Shown piece by piece: positions 34,312 to 44,966 of a stretch of DNA of 64,000 nucleotides. The translations under genes and the position numbers were made by a program. The notes beneath the pieces are model-generated. The model saw only the letters and a list, made by a program, of their open reading frames with translations. It was not told where the DNA came from and did no database searches. Where the stretch lies: contig PYIU01000009.1 in the NCBI GenBank assembly GCA_003415625.1, positions 496,001-560,000 of the forward strand, written 5' to 3'. This stretch comes from Aquanectria penicillioides (Eukaryota; Ascomycota; Sordariomycetes; Hypocreales; Nectriaceae). Position 1 is the stretch's first letter; every line of letters begins with the position of its first letter.

Positions 34312-37300
34312 TCAGTCCGTCATCATCCCATTTACCACATGTTTATGTGGTCCGTATCTCGACTGGTGATACGCGTTCGCCTGTCTCCGGTGTGTCTCCT
34401 GGACCTTGCCCCATAGCCCACGGTGGCCCGAGTTCAAGCAAGCAGTCAGCTCGCCCATGTTTCGGTTTCTGCACTGGCACAAGTGCGGCGTTCCGCCAAA
34501 CTTTGCCCTCGAGTGCGAGTCGGGAAACATGATGCTCACGCGAACGAGCCTGTCGAGGTTGAACTTGTTGTTTGTCGACTCTGGGTTGTTGAGCGCAAGG
34601 CGCGCAATGTTCCAGTCCATTTCCTGGCCGGGGGATTCGGTAGAATCGAAGCGTTTCGCTTGCAACGGTGCATCTCCCTTAAGATTCTCAATGGTGGCAA
34701 TCGTGCATGCCATGCCGTCCTTCCCAGACCTGCGACAGTTGCAACGGTCTGGGTTCACAGATGTATCCTCATCAATCTGAATCGTAACGAATGAAGTCCT
34801 CCCTGTTTCCATGCTTTGTGTGAAGAGAACCAGCATCGGCTTGGGTGGTCTCTTGTGCAGGTAGCCTGTAGTATATGTCCCATTCGAGATGGTGGTGCGG
34901 CCATCACTACTCGATGAGGTGCTAATTGCAGAGAGGCCGCCCGTCGAAACCACACTCGAGACGCTATCATGTCGGCCGTTGGTCCCGCTCCTCAAACTGG
35001 TGGGCTGGGTGCTGCCTGGACGGGGGGACGGCGCTGCTCCAACAGGTCGGCGGATAGGAGATTGTAACGGGCTCGACAAAAAGGCAGCCTGTCTATCCGG
35101 CGGTGTTGTGCCCAATGGGCTCGGTGAGGTTCGCTGCGGCCATGGGTTCGAAAAGACTCCCGGGCTTGGCGGTCGGCGCTGAGGAATCGTTGGTAAACTA
35201 GGCTGGCGACCTGGTGGACTCGTTGAGAGATTATCGCTGGGTCTTCGGAATGGGTTGAGGAAGGGGTCGCGTCCGAGAGGAGAAATTGGGGAGAAACCAC
35301 CGTCAGACGTGACCATGGAATCAGGGCGACTTGAAGATACAGTTGAGTTTTGCTCGGTCGCAGCATCGCTTGACGTGACCAACGATCCTTCTACTTCCTT
35401 TGCGACCCAAAGTTGAACGCATGCTTGTTCGCAAATGGGTTCTTTCTGACCAACTATGATGAAGCTGACAAGAGCATTGTACTGAACATAGCCGTCATAG
35501 GGTTTGAAGCCCGTGATGGCTTGTTGGAACTTGAGCAGATGGCTCGGTCTTGTGAACGACATCTTTGCAATCCTCTCATCTCTTTTCAAGATGATTTCTC
35601 GCAACAACCCTGCGCTGCTAGGTAAAGCGTATAACGGGTTGATGGTGACAGTGTGAGTGGAGGTAATGTCAAAGTCGATAACTTCGGCTGTAACTGGGGT
35701 TAGTTGGTGGCTTGAGAAGATACTGATGGAAACGTACTTTGCCGCCTTGGTCTTCCAGACGCAGTTTGTTCTGTCCCGGTAATCATAACTCTGAATCTGC
35801 GGCCATCCGTCCCCATCCGTCGAAGAAGTTTAAGCCTTCTCTCGATATTCATAGCAGCACTCTCCAGGGGCCTATAGTCAAGTTAGCTTCGATAGATCAT
35901 GAGACAGAGGTTGAGGTGTAGAAAAGGATCAATGTACACTTCAAGAAGTTGCTCCATCATCTCATCCCTTGTAACGACATCAATTAGCGGTGCCTGGTCT
36001 CTTTCAGGCCATATTGAAAATATGTCGCCTCTCATCAACAAAGGGTCCAAAGGTGGCTCGACTAGGTCTTGTTTGAAGCGAGTACATTCGGTAGAAAGGT
36101 TCTAAAACAGTAGTTAGCACTGTGGGTCCATAACACAGTGGTTTCTCAATAGTAAGCTTACCTCTTCCAACTGTCGGAGATATGAAGGCCAGTGGGACTC
36201 TTCGCTGATTTCCTCGACCATAGGCGAGGTCTGAATCCGCCTCAAGAGCCAGATGCATTTCAGCAGGTTCACATATTGGTGAAGCGGCGGTATACGGTCG
36301 GCGACGACCATACCAGCCTTGAATCCGACAGTGCACCTATCGTAGTTTAAGACGAAGGCATCAGCCAGGTCTTCGAGCAGAAAATCCATCTCCGTGTGGT
36401 ACTCGGGTCGGTCCTTGAGCGCCGCGATTTGAAAGCGATCGGCAATACCAGGTGGAACTTCAAGAATAAATATATTTCGCCGCTCTTGCTGTCTCAGTAC
36501 CGACTCGAGGTCGGGGATGACGACTCCCATCATCCTACGAACATCTTCATGCACTGCTGTGATCCGAATAGCAAGATCACGGTGCATGAACAGTATGTCC
36601 TGCTGAACGCGGGAAAGAAGATCACTAAGGGACGCCAAGTCAGTATATGGCTTTCAAGTAGGTGTTTGGAACCTGAACTTACATTTCAAACGGTTTCAGG
36701 ATTTGGAGAATCTTGGAGTTGTGCAGCGCGATCCGTTGTCGCAGCTGGTCGGCTCGGGGTTGGACCAACACATTCCACTCAATATTGCGAATGGCGTTCG
36801 TCACGAAGCGATATCGCTCATTCGAGAGAATCAAGTCATTGCACTCGCTGAGTGTGGCATTGTAATTGCCAATAATCTGGTTTAGTGACCTAGGATCCCA
36901 TCGTGCTTGGGCGCTGTGCCCGCCTTCTCTTCGAAGCCGAGCAGTGGCCTCAAAGACGACCCTTCCGAGGACATCTAGGTTGCTCGCAAGGCCCCTGACG
37001 TCTTCAAAGAACTCCCTGTATTGAGTGGCTGTGAGATGGTCAGCATCGGAACTCTACTCGTTTGGCGTACGGGTGCAAAGGAAAAGCCAACGTAGTCTAA
37101 AGGATTTGCGACGGGTTGTGCGAGTTCACAAGTGCAGTAAGCCTAGTGACTGGCGCTTTGGCCGGGGAGAGCCTCGCGAACCCCTCCAAGTGGAAGGTAG
37201 TGGGATGTAGGATTCGAGTGACGGGTACTTACTTGCATTGTGATCTTCACCCCAACCGAGCTCATAAACCTGCCAAGCCAACCTTGCGAAGTTGATTACA

Positions 37301-37323
37301 TCTCCGATCTGCATTCCGGCCAT
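34312..37323 (-). CDS. 857-aa orphan protein: helical N-terminal domain, disordered linker, Cys-containing C-terminal domain
   Basis: Six exons join in frame: 37233-37323, 36683-37028, 36162-36624, 35938-36101, 35738-35871 and 34312-35687. The protein starts MAGMQIGDVINFARLAWQVY. The first 300 residues or so are almost all helical and follow a pattern seen in many uncharacterised ascomycete proteins (LAWQVYELGWGEDHNATTQ, FFEDVRGLASNLDVLGRVV, NIEWNVLVQPRADQLRQR). That pattern is loosely reminiscent of the N-terminal helical domains of fungal STAND and HeLo-like proteins, but I cannot assign a family with certainty. A Ser/Pro-rich linker follows (about residues 490-650). The C-terminal part, after RPPKPMLVLFTQSMETG, has paired Cys motifs (RCNCRRSGKDGMACT; HLCQCRNRNMGELTACL). 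There is no membrane segment, NB-ARC or kinase motif. Junctions at 35937/35871 (GTACAT donor) are the least typical. Confidence 0.75.
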
Positions 37324-38751
37324 CAGGAGGAGCTGTCCGAGGCGGTTGGAGTTGAGGGTTTAAACGGCACGAGAGACTGTGGTGTTGGTGCGAGCAGAAG
37401 TAGAGAGAGAGACAGAAACAGAGACAGGCAGCGGGGACGGGGCGAATACAGAAAAAGAGTCAGAACCGGGAGGTAGCATGCAGGGACCCGCGTAGAGGGT
37501 AGCTATGTTCATATGCGATTCCACTTAGGCTGCAGGGTAGACAAAAAGGCAGCACACGACACAAGAGACCAAGACTTGGGGGCAGAAGGGGGTCGATAAG
37601 GCTCGTCAGTTGAGAGTTGGAGGGAGGGGGCAATGCTAGTTCGAGACTTTGGTCTGGGTCCTAGGAGGGGGGAGGGACAGAAAGTGAGGCTGGCAGATGT
37701 TCCCAGGCCCGTCTCCGTCCCACCGGGTGGGTGACTATGAGCGAGCGCCAGTTCTGGGCTGAGACATGTCCACACAGGAAATGCTCGGTCCTGAATTCCG
37801 CAGATGAGACATTCCGATGGAAGCTCAATGAAGGGCAGGGTGCCACATCGGGCGAGCTAACTGGGCCATGTGGGTGGGATGGATGAATAGGTATGCCTGC
37901 CTAGGGGGGCGGGACGACGTGCGTCTTAACTGGGATAGCTGGGCGAACAGCGATGACAAGGGTGATGGCCAAGGTCAAACAGTGTCGCTTGAAGGGATTC
38001 GTCGCCTTGTCGCCTTCTCGCCTTGACGCAGTGCGCTATATTAGCAGCACTGCCCATTGTCCTCGGTAACTGTAAAAAAAAGCTGGCTTTCAAGACATGC
38101 AGAGCAAGGCTGGCTTATCGGTATGCAAATGGTCAAGCTGTTGATAATGGCTCGTCGTCATCGTGGAAGATAGCCCTCGCACGGCCTTTCAGTAGACTCG
38201 CGGGCTCGCTTCCCCGCGTTGTTGATTCTGCCCTCCGTCCATTCAGCTTGGCTTGGCCCAGCCATATGATGCAGATGATGGGGGGCTGTGCCTATGCAGG
38301 GGAGACGGATTGGGTCGTCAGAGACGGCTAATGTGGCACTAGAAGCGCCGCCATGATTTCTTTTCAATTGCGAGGCGGCTGTAGGCGGCCACAAGGCAGA
38401 CAGCCTTATCATCTAGGCGCATTGGCCTGAGTGTCTGGGAGCCCGAGTGCAGTGCAGACGGATACCGGCATTGGTAGCGTCACGCGATGAGGAGGACGGA
38501 AGCTGTCACCCTTGACGTGATGCCAAGATCAGTTGGTGCGTGACAGTTCGCCCGGCCGTAGTGCGTGGTGCCAAAGGGCGTGCAGCGATGCACCGGGGAT
38601 GCGTTACTTAACGCCTAAGGTCCCAGCCATGCGCCTGTTTCGCGCGGTCTGTCCTTGCTCATTGCCCTTTGGTCAACACTTTCACCAACATTCTCACTTG
38701 TCCAGTGTGATTTCCCGGCCGCAGCCGGCGAAGAATCTGGAAATCAAAAAA
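37324..38751. other. 1.4-kb divergent promoter region
   Basis: Shared upstream region of the 857-aa orphan (minus) and the amino-acid permease (plus). No supported gene. Confidence 0.65.
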
Positions 38752-41553
38752 ATGAACCAATTCCAAACCAGCTCCGTGGGCTTCGGCACAGCCACAACTG
38801 CAGACGACAACGGCTCTATCAGCAGCGATGAAGTGTCTGAGGTCGAGAACCCAAACGAGATTGTCACGTACGCCCCAAAGGAGCGGTTTCGACTCGGCTA
38901 CTTTGATGTGACGTGCCTGGTAATGAACCGCATGATAGGTAAGTCAAATCGCGGGCGAAGTGCGTGCGTGGTGTTTCGTGCTGCCCGAGGTCTTGGCGTC
39001 TCGTTCCTAGTGGTTAGAACGTCATGGTCACCGGTCATCACCTTGTTTTTCTACTCCAACGACATGAAGAAGAAGAGAAAAAGGAGAGTCCAAGTTGGAC
39101 AAAGTTGGGTTGAAGTTGAATTTATCTTTGCTTCATCCTTGCCTATGGCTTTGGGAAGTCACCCAAGTGGGGTTGGCTCTGTTTAGGAAGGAACCACATC
39201 CCAGGCATCGGGCCACCCATCAATTTCCATTAGTCAAATTTCCCCGGATGATCTACGATCTCTGTTTTTCTAGAAATTCTGGCGTTATGATGGGGTAATT
39301 TTTTTTTTCTTTGGGGGGGGGTATTACTTCTGTGAAATTGTCCTTGAGCTGTTGACGTCGTTATTTTTATTGTGGTTTCAATTTTCTCAATGGTGGTTTT
39401 GTGAATAGCTTCACCCAAGCCCCTCAATCATGGCTACTCTTGACTCTTAATAATCCCCTGTGTCATAATCGTCACATCGCTAACATCCCTCTTCTACTAG
39501 GATCTGGAATCTTCAACTCCCCCCAGAGTGTCATGCAAGGAACTCACTCAACTGGAGCCTCTCTTCTTCTCTGGCTCGCTGGTTCAATCTACTGTCTCTC
39601 TGGCGTCCACGTCTACATTGAGTATGGCCTCAACGCTCCTCGTTACATCTTCGGCGGCATTGAGCAGAGTGTCCCACGTAGCGGCGGTGATCTCAATTAC
39701 CTCCAATATGTGTATCGAAAGCCTGGATACCGAAATGACACGGTTCTACTCAGTACCTGCCTTTTCAGCATCGCCTTCATTGCTTTCGGTAACATGGCTG
39801 GCAATTCCATCAGCTTTGCTATTCGTATCTTGCGAGCTGCCGGAATAGAAGATCCAGGAAACGCCGCTGTTAGGGGCATTGCCATTTCCGTTGCCGTTAT
39901 TACTTGTTTCATTCACGCCTTCTCTCGTCGCGGCGGCATCTTGCTCAACAATGTCCTAGCTATCATCAAGGTCATGATCTTGCTCCTCATCATAGTAACC
40001 GCCATTATTGTGGGAGCTGGTGGGTTTGACACCAAAAATGTCATTTCCGAGAACACAAAACCCTCCGCATCCTTCAAAAACGCATCTACGGATGCCAATG
40101 GCTACGCTCAGGCGTTCTTGGCAATTATCTTCAGCTTCTCAGGCTTCGAGCAGCCCAACTATGTTTTGGGTGAAATCAGCCGGCCCAAGAGGAAGCATCC
40201 AGTCTCCATGATCATCGGTGTTTCAATAGTAATTCTACTCTACATGGCTGTGAATATCTCATATGTAAGAGTCTCCCCCTTCCCTGAGGGGTAGTCCATA
40301 GTGTCAATACTAACTGGCTTTAGTTGGTCGTTGTTCCCGAGAGAGCCTTCATCTATAGCAACAAGAGCTACGCGGAAATATTTTTCGACAATACCTTTGG
40401 AGGTCTCTCTAAGGATAAGACAGGAGCTGATGACACCGGCACCCGCATCTTCAATGCTTTCCTTGCCATTTCGAGTCTGGGCAACATCATTGTGATGACG
40501 TATACCGCAGCTCGTGTCAAGCAAGAAATTGCCAAAGAGGGCATCATCCCTTTCGCAAAGTTCTTCGCCCAGGATCGAGACATGTCATTGGGACGCCTCC
40601 TGAGGTGGTTCCAGAAGAAAGGGTGGTTCACGTCGATTCTCCGCATCCGATGGTTCTCTCCCGAAGAACACTCAGAGAGGACTCCCGTCGGCGCCTTCGT
40701 GCTTCATCTTTTCTCTTGCTTCATTCTGATTTTCGCCACATGGAAAATGGACCCTGATGATGCCTACTCTCTTCTGACAAGGCTAAGTGCATACACCATC
40801 AACGCATTCTTTGGTGTGTTCCTTGGCATCGGCATTCTAGTATTGCGTTTCCATGGGCCACCGCCGTCGATGCAGGTAGACAAGGTTCCACTCCAACCTC
40901 CTGCCCCTCAAACTTGGCGTGAGATGACGGGAAGTCGTTTCAACCCTGCCCTGAGCATCACCTGCGCCTTGATCTATACGATTGGCGGCCTCTGGCCCGT
41001 TGTGACCAGTTGGGTCAAGCCATCAAAGGACATTGTTTTGACTATCAAATGGTGGCTTGTGCCCACTATTTCCTGGTCAATCATCGTCACCGGCTGCCTG
41101 TGGTTCCTTGGTTTCGTAATAGTCGCGTGGTGGACATACCGAAACCACTTCAAGGTCTTCCATGTCGAGAAACAGCCCCATTTCGAAGACGCCGACGCTG
41201 TTGCCGGCGCAGGAGAAAGTGGAGGACATGGGAGTGGCGGTCTCGTTCTTGTCCACGAAACCGTCTATCTCAGCTGGGTTGGTGACGAGACAAGGCAGAG
41301 AAGGCCAACCCAGATGTTTACCAATAACAACGACATGGAAGAGAGGCCTACAAACGAAGTGGATTCTTTTGCAGACCAGTGGGGAGGCAATGCCCGGTTG
41401 CAGCAGATGCAACAAATGCAGCAAATGCAGCACATGCAACAGATGCAACAAATGCAACAGATGCAGGAGATGCAACGCCAGCAGCAGCAGCAGCAGCAGC
41501 AGCCGCCGCCGTTTGGCATGGGTTACGAAAATGGGACGAATTATAGATATTAA
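38752..41553 (+). CDS. LAT-type amino-acid permease (MUP1/MUP3-like) with a Gln/Met-repeat tail
   Basis: An APC-superfamily transporter close to the fungal methionine permeases, acting at the plasma membrane. Three exons, 38752-38938, 39501-40264 and 40324-41553, give 726 aa. The start MNQFQTSS is preceded by AAAAAA. The first intron is 562 nt, long for this kind of genome, and its ends (GTAAGT, TCTACTAG) join MIG to SGIFNSP, the conserved first-helix motif. Other family motifs are FSFSGFEQPNYVLGEISRPK and NISYLVVVPERAF. Around 12 hydrophobic helices are visible. The last 110 or so residues are extra compared with yeast Mup1 (574 aa) and include nine or so QQM/QHM triplets, then Q8 and PPP. 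Substrate specificity is inferred from the LAT resemblance only. Confidence 0.87.
41401..41511 (+). repeat. 9-bp coding repeat (Gln-Gln-Met) followed by polyglutamine
   Basis: Within the permease tail, the 9-bp unit CARCARATG is repeated about nine times with mixed CAA/CAG use and rare changes to His, Glu or Arg, then CAG repeats encode Q8 followed by CCG prolines. The codon mixture suggests an older repeat kept at protein level rather than fresh slippage. Confidence 0.9.
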
Positions 41554-42283
41554 GTTCATAGCAAGGGAACAGATAGTGCGATGATACCATTTGAGGATGA
41601 TATATAGTGTATTATTTTAGTTGGCGTACGGCAGTCAGAACTTAAATATAATGTATGTTAAGTAACACTTATTAGAACCACTCACACAAGAGATAGTTAC
41701 CCTGAACCTAAGTCATGACCTTGGAGACATTCGCTTACGCTATCATCCTCCAGAGGATCCCCCGTAAACGCTATTTCGACACATGAAATACAAACAGAGG
41801 TGGTTTCACGACGGTTTCACGAGACAGAAACAAGTGCATTTGACAAGCAAGACCGTGAACAAAGAGACTGCTAGCCCTGGATTGCATTTTCCTCGCCCAA
41901 CCTACGTAACCCATCCTCATCCTGAAAAGAGAAAAACACCTGCTGCCCCAAAATAAAAACTATGAACACGAAGAGTAGTGAGAAAATAAAGCAAGAGTGA
42001 AGAAGAAAACGGGAAAAATGACAAAAAAGAGCAAGAGTGACGCCGCGCTTATCTCCAACTCGCCTTTTCCACACCCCGAGCCGATATCCATATTCTACTT
42101 AGATACAAATCCTTCCTAGTTGCCCTAACTCTGTTCAGAAGTTTTTTTGTTTTGATGACAAGAGCTGCGTTGCCAAATTGAAAGAACCAAGTAATTATTC
42201 TGGTTTCCTTCCCTCACGATACCCTCGTGGCTTTCTTCCGTATTAAAAATGGTATATTGATTGTTATTTGTAGTGACTTGAAC
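41554..42283. other. Convergent 3' flank
   Basis: A+T-rich spacer between the amino-acid permease and the capping-enzyme gene, which converge. No gene seen. Confidence 0.7.
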
Positions 42284-44966
42284 TTAGTGTAGATCCCTAG
42301 CTTTTCGAGCTAGGATCCGCACATTGTCGACAAATCCTTCAATTAGGTCTTGGTACCTGTGTGGTGCGCCACTGATGGCTTTACGACCTTGATCGACAGT
42401 GATAGCGGGTGCTAGCTCGATTTCTAGTTCATGTTCCTTGTCCGATCGTTGAGCGCCCTGTGAATGGTTAGCACAATCCTTTCCCAAATAGCCTCTGGAC
42501 CAAAAGGCAGCTTACTCCTGGGGCGGACGCTGTGTGCGTAACTTGCGTCAGGTCAATCTGATAGTGACCATGCTTATAACTGAGCCGGTCTTTGTTACGA
42601 TCAGGCTGTCGGTCCGTATGGCCCATTGAACTCTGTTCCAACTCTTCCACAGTCCCTTCCAGTTCATTTCCAGGTTGATACTGATGCGACAGTCCATAGG
42701 GCACATCGGCATGTGCAAGTTGATATCTGCAACACGAGCCTTGATAATCTTGTTGAGAATCTCACGCGTCTTTTGGTCGTATGTAACTCGGACGCGGACG
42801 TTCTTGCTTCGTGAACCGAGGCGTGAACGGACACACCCGGGTATTCGGCCTTGAAGTTCAGGAGCAAGGTCGAAGAAGCGGTCGATTTCGCGTCTGTGTT
42901 TGTATTGAACTTGAACACGATTGTTCCCGTTCGGTGCTCGAGGGTCCGTTTGGATGACCATTTGATTTAGGAAATCGTTGAAGTATTTGTGTTGGGCCTG
43001 AGAGAAAGGGAAAAAAATATCAGCAATTGGTAATTTGAAAACAAGAAAGGTGGCGGGAGAAGTACCTCGGTCATGCTGCTCTTGAAAGCAATGCGGCCAT
43101 TGTCGTGAAGAATACACTCAGAGTCAAGATATCTGTCCACTCGATGGTTGGTATCCTTGTCGATGAGGGTGCCTAGCTTCGCCTCGATTTCGAACTGGAT
43201 GCCTCGGCTCCTGATTTCTTGCATATCCTCATTGTTGATGACATTGATAAAAAGGAAGTCGGCAATCGTCTTGGTGATCTCCTCGTAGGGCTTAACACCT
43301 GTGATGCTGGCCTCCCACGGGCCGAGAATGTCTTGGGCAGTGGGCTCGGTGGGAGTAGGTTGGCTGTGGCTGGCTTGATGGGATCTCGTGGTTTCGGGGG
43401 AAGCATGTCGACTTGGACGCCCGCTGCTCTCTTGCTTGCCATTGACATGTGCGTGCACCCTTTTTTGCAGGACGTAGTTGGCATTGTTTGGCAATTTGCC
43501 CAGGGACTTGGCGCTCTTTGCCCAAATGGGCGGCTCAGTCCGTCGAAGGCGTCTCTTTCGCGGCATGATGGGGGAGCTGGAAGGCTGTGATCCACGAGCT
43601 TGACCAGGGACGTGGCCACCGTTAATTTCGCCGGGCGGCGGGCGAGGTTCTCTGTGCTCAAGCTCTTTGGGGCTCAAATCGCGATCCTCGAGTTTTCGCT
43701 TTGCTGGGGTGGCAGCTCGGTCAGAGTCAATGACCATAGCCTGAACTGTGGGGCCCGCCCTGGCCTCTGCTTCGCCAGCCGGGGGAAAGTGTTCGGGGTT
43801 GCTCTGAAGGGAGGGAACGCGGGTCTTCGGACTGACAGAAGCGCTCGGGCCTCGTTCACTGTGAGACTGAGATCGATGGTGGACTTCGGGGGCTGGGGAC
43901 TCGTAACTGCTTGAAATACGTTTGGTGGGTGGTCGAGGTGGAGGTGGTGAGCCCTGTGCTTGTGCTTGTGCTTGTGCTTGCGCAACTGCAGCACCAGAGG
44001 CAGACGAAAGCCTTTGCTGGTAAGAACTCGGTGGTTGCGAGTAGCTACCAGCCGCCGAAGGTTGTCTTGAGTTGGTAGACAATGGCGGACCAACAGGCGT
44101 GGGTGGTTGAGAAGGTTGACGATTGAATTCGCCTGGAGGAGGACGTGGTGCAGCTACGGGGCTCCCCTGAACGTAAGGAGGTCCAAACTGATGCTGGCTC
44201 TGTGCAGAAGTTGGCGTGGGAGTAGATTGCGCTGATTGAGAGCGCTGATGGATGTATGAATGGGAGGCGGAGCCTACAGGAGGCGTCTGTGGGACGGGGT
44301 GTTGCGCTTGTTGCATGTATGGGCCTGAGGCGTGTCCCGGACCTGGCTGAGGACCTTGCGAGAAGCTTTCGCGTCGCTGAGGCTGATATTGCGCCGGAGG
44401 ATACTGGTGTCGTTGCACGGGGCTGTTCACCTCAGCAGGAGGCTGTGAAGGGGGGAACGGGAATCCAGCACCCCCGACGCCGCGGAAGGAGTCGTCGCGG
44501 CTCGATACGGCGAGGGACTTGGAGCGGGCCGCCTGGAGATCGCACATCGTGAAACGAGCCGGAAGGCTGGAGAGGTGGCGGCGCTGGACGCCCGGGATAC
44601 GACCCGGGAGCTTGGTACGGGGAGGGTGGAGGATATGCGTTCGAGGGGGAGGCTGTTGGTGTGGGTGTTGGTGCTGTGGTTGAGGAGCATGCGGCTGGTG
44701 CTGGGGATGCTGCTGATGGTGAGCATGGGGGGATACTCCTGCGGAGCTGGTTTGCCTGGTGACTGATGCGGCGGCGGACGGCCGTAGTCGCGATACCCGT
44801 ACTGGGCAGGGCTCTGGGAGGGATGAGGTTGCTGTTGTTGGTGGTGGTGATGGGGCTGATCCTGTGGTCGCGGCGGCGGCGGTTGCTGTTGCTTCGGCGT
44901 CGGGGGCGCCTTGGCCCTCCCGCGGTCGCCGTTGTCGGACGTGTTAAGGACAGATCGAAGATCCAT
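42284..44966 (-). CDS. CET1: mRNA-capping RNA 5'-triphosphatase (Cet1), frame slips in the sequence
   Basis: Removes the gamma-phosphate from nascent pre-mRNA 5' ends, the first capping step, in the nucleus. It belongs to the metal-dependent TTM (tunnel) family. The start ATG at 44966 opens MDLRSVLNTSDNGDR. Exons are about 43066-44966, 42516-42997 and 42284-42457; junctions SSMTE/AQHKYFN and SAPG/GAQRSDK are clean. The N-terminal 480 residues or so are Pro/Gln/Ser-rich and disordered. The catalytic part has IQFEIEAKLG (ExExK metal motif), FKSSMTE, RVRVTYDQKT, DCRISINLEMNW and SYKHGHYQIDLTQVT. As written the sequence does not give one open frame: a one-base slip is needed near 42659, at least one near 44471, and probably three more at 44520-44732. 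All read as one missing base. Since the enzyme is essential in yeasts, sequence error is likelier than loss. Confidence 0.88.
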
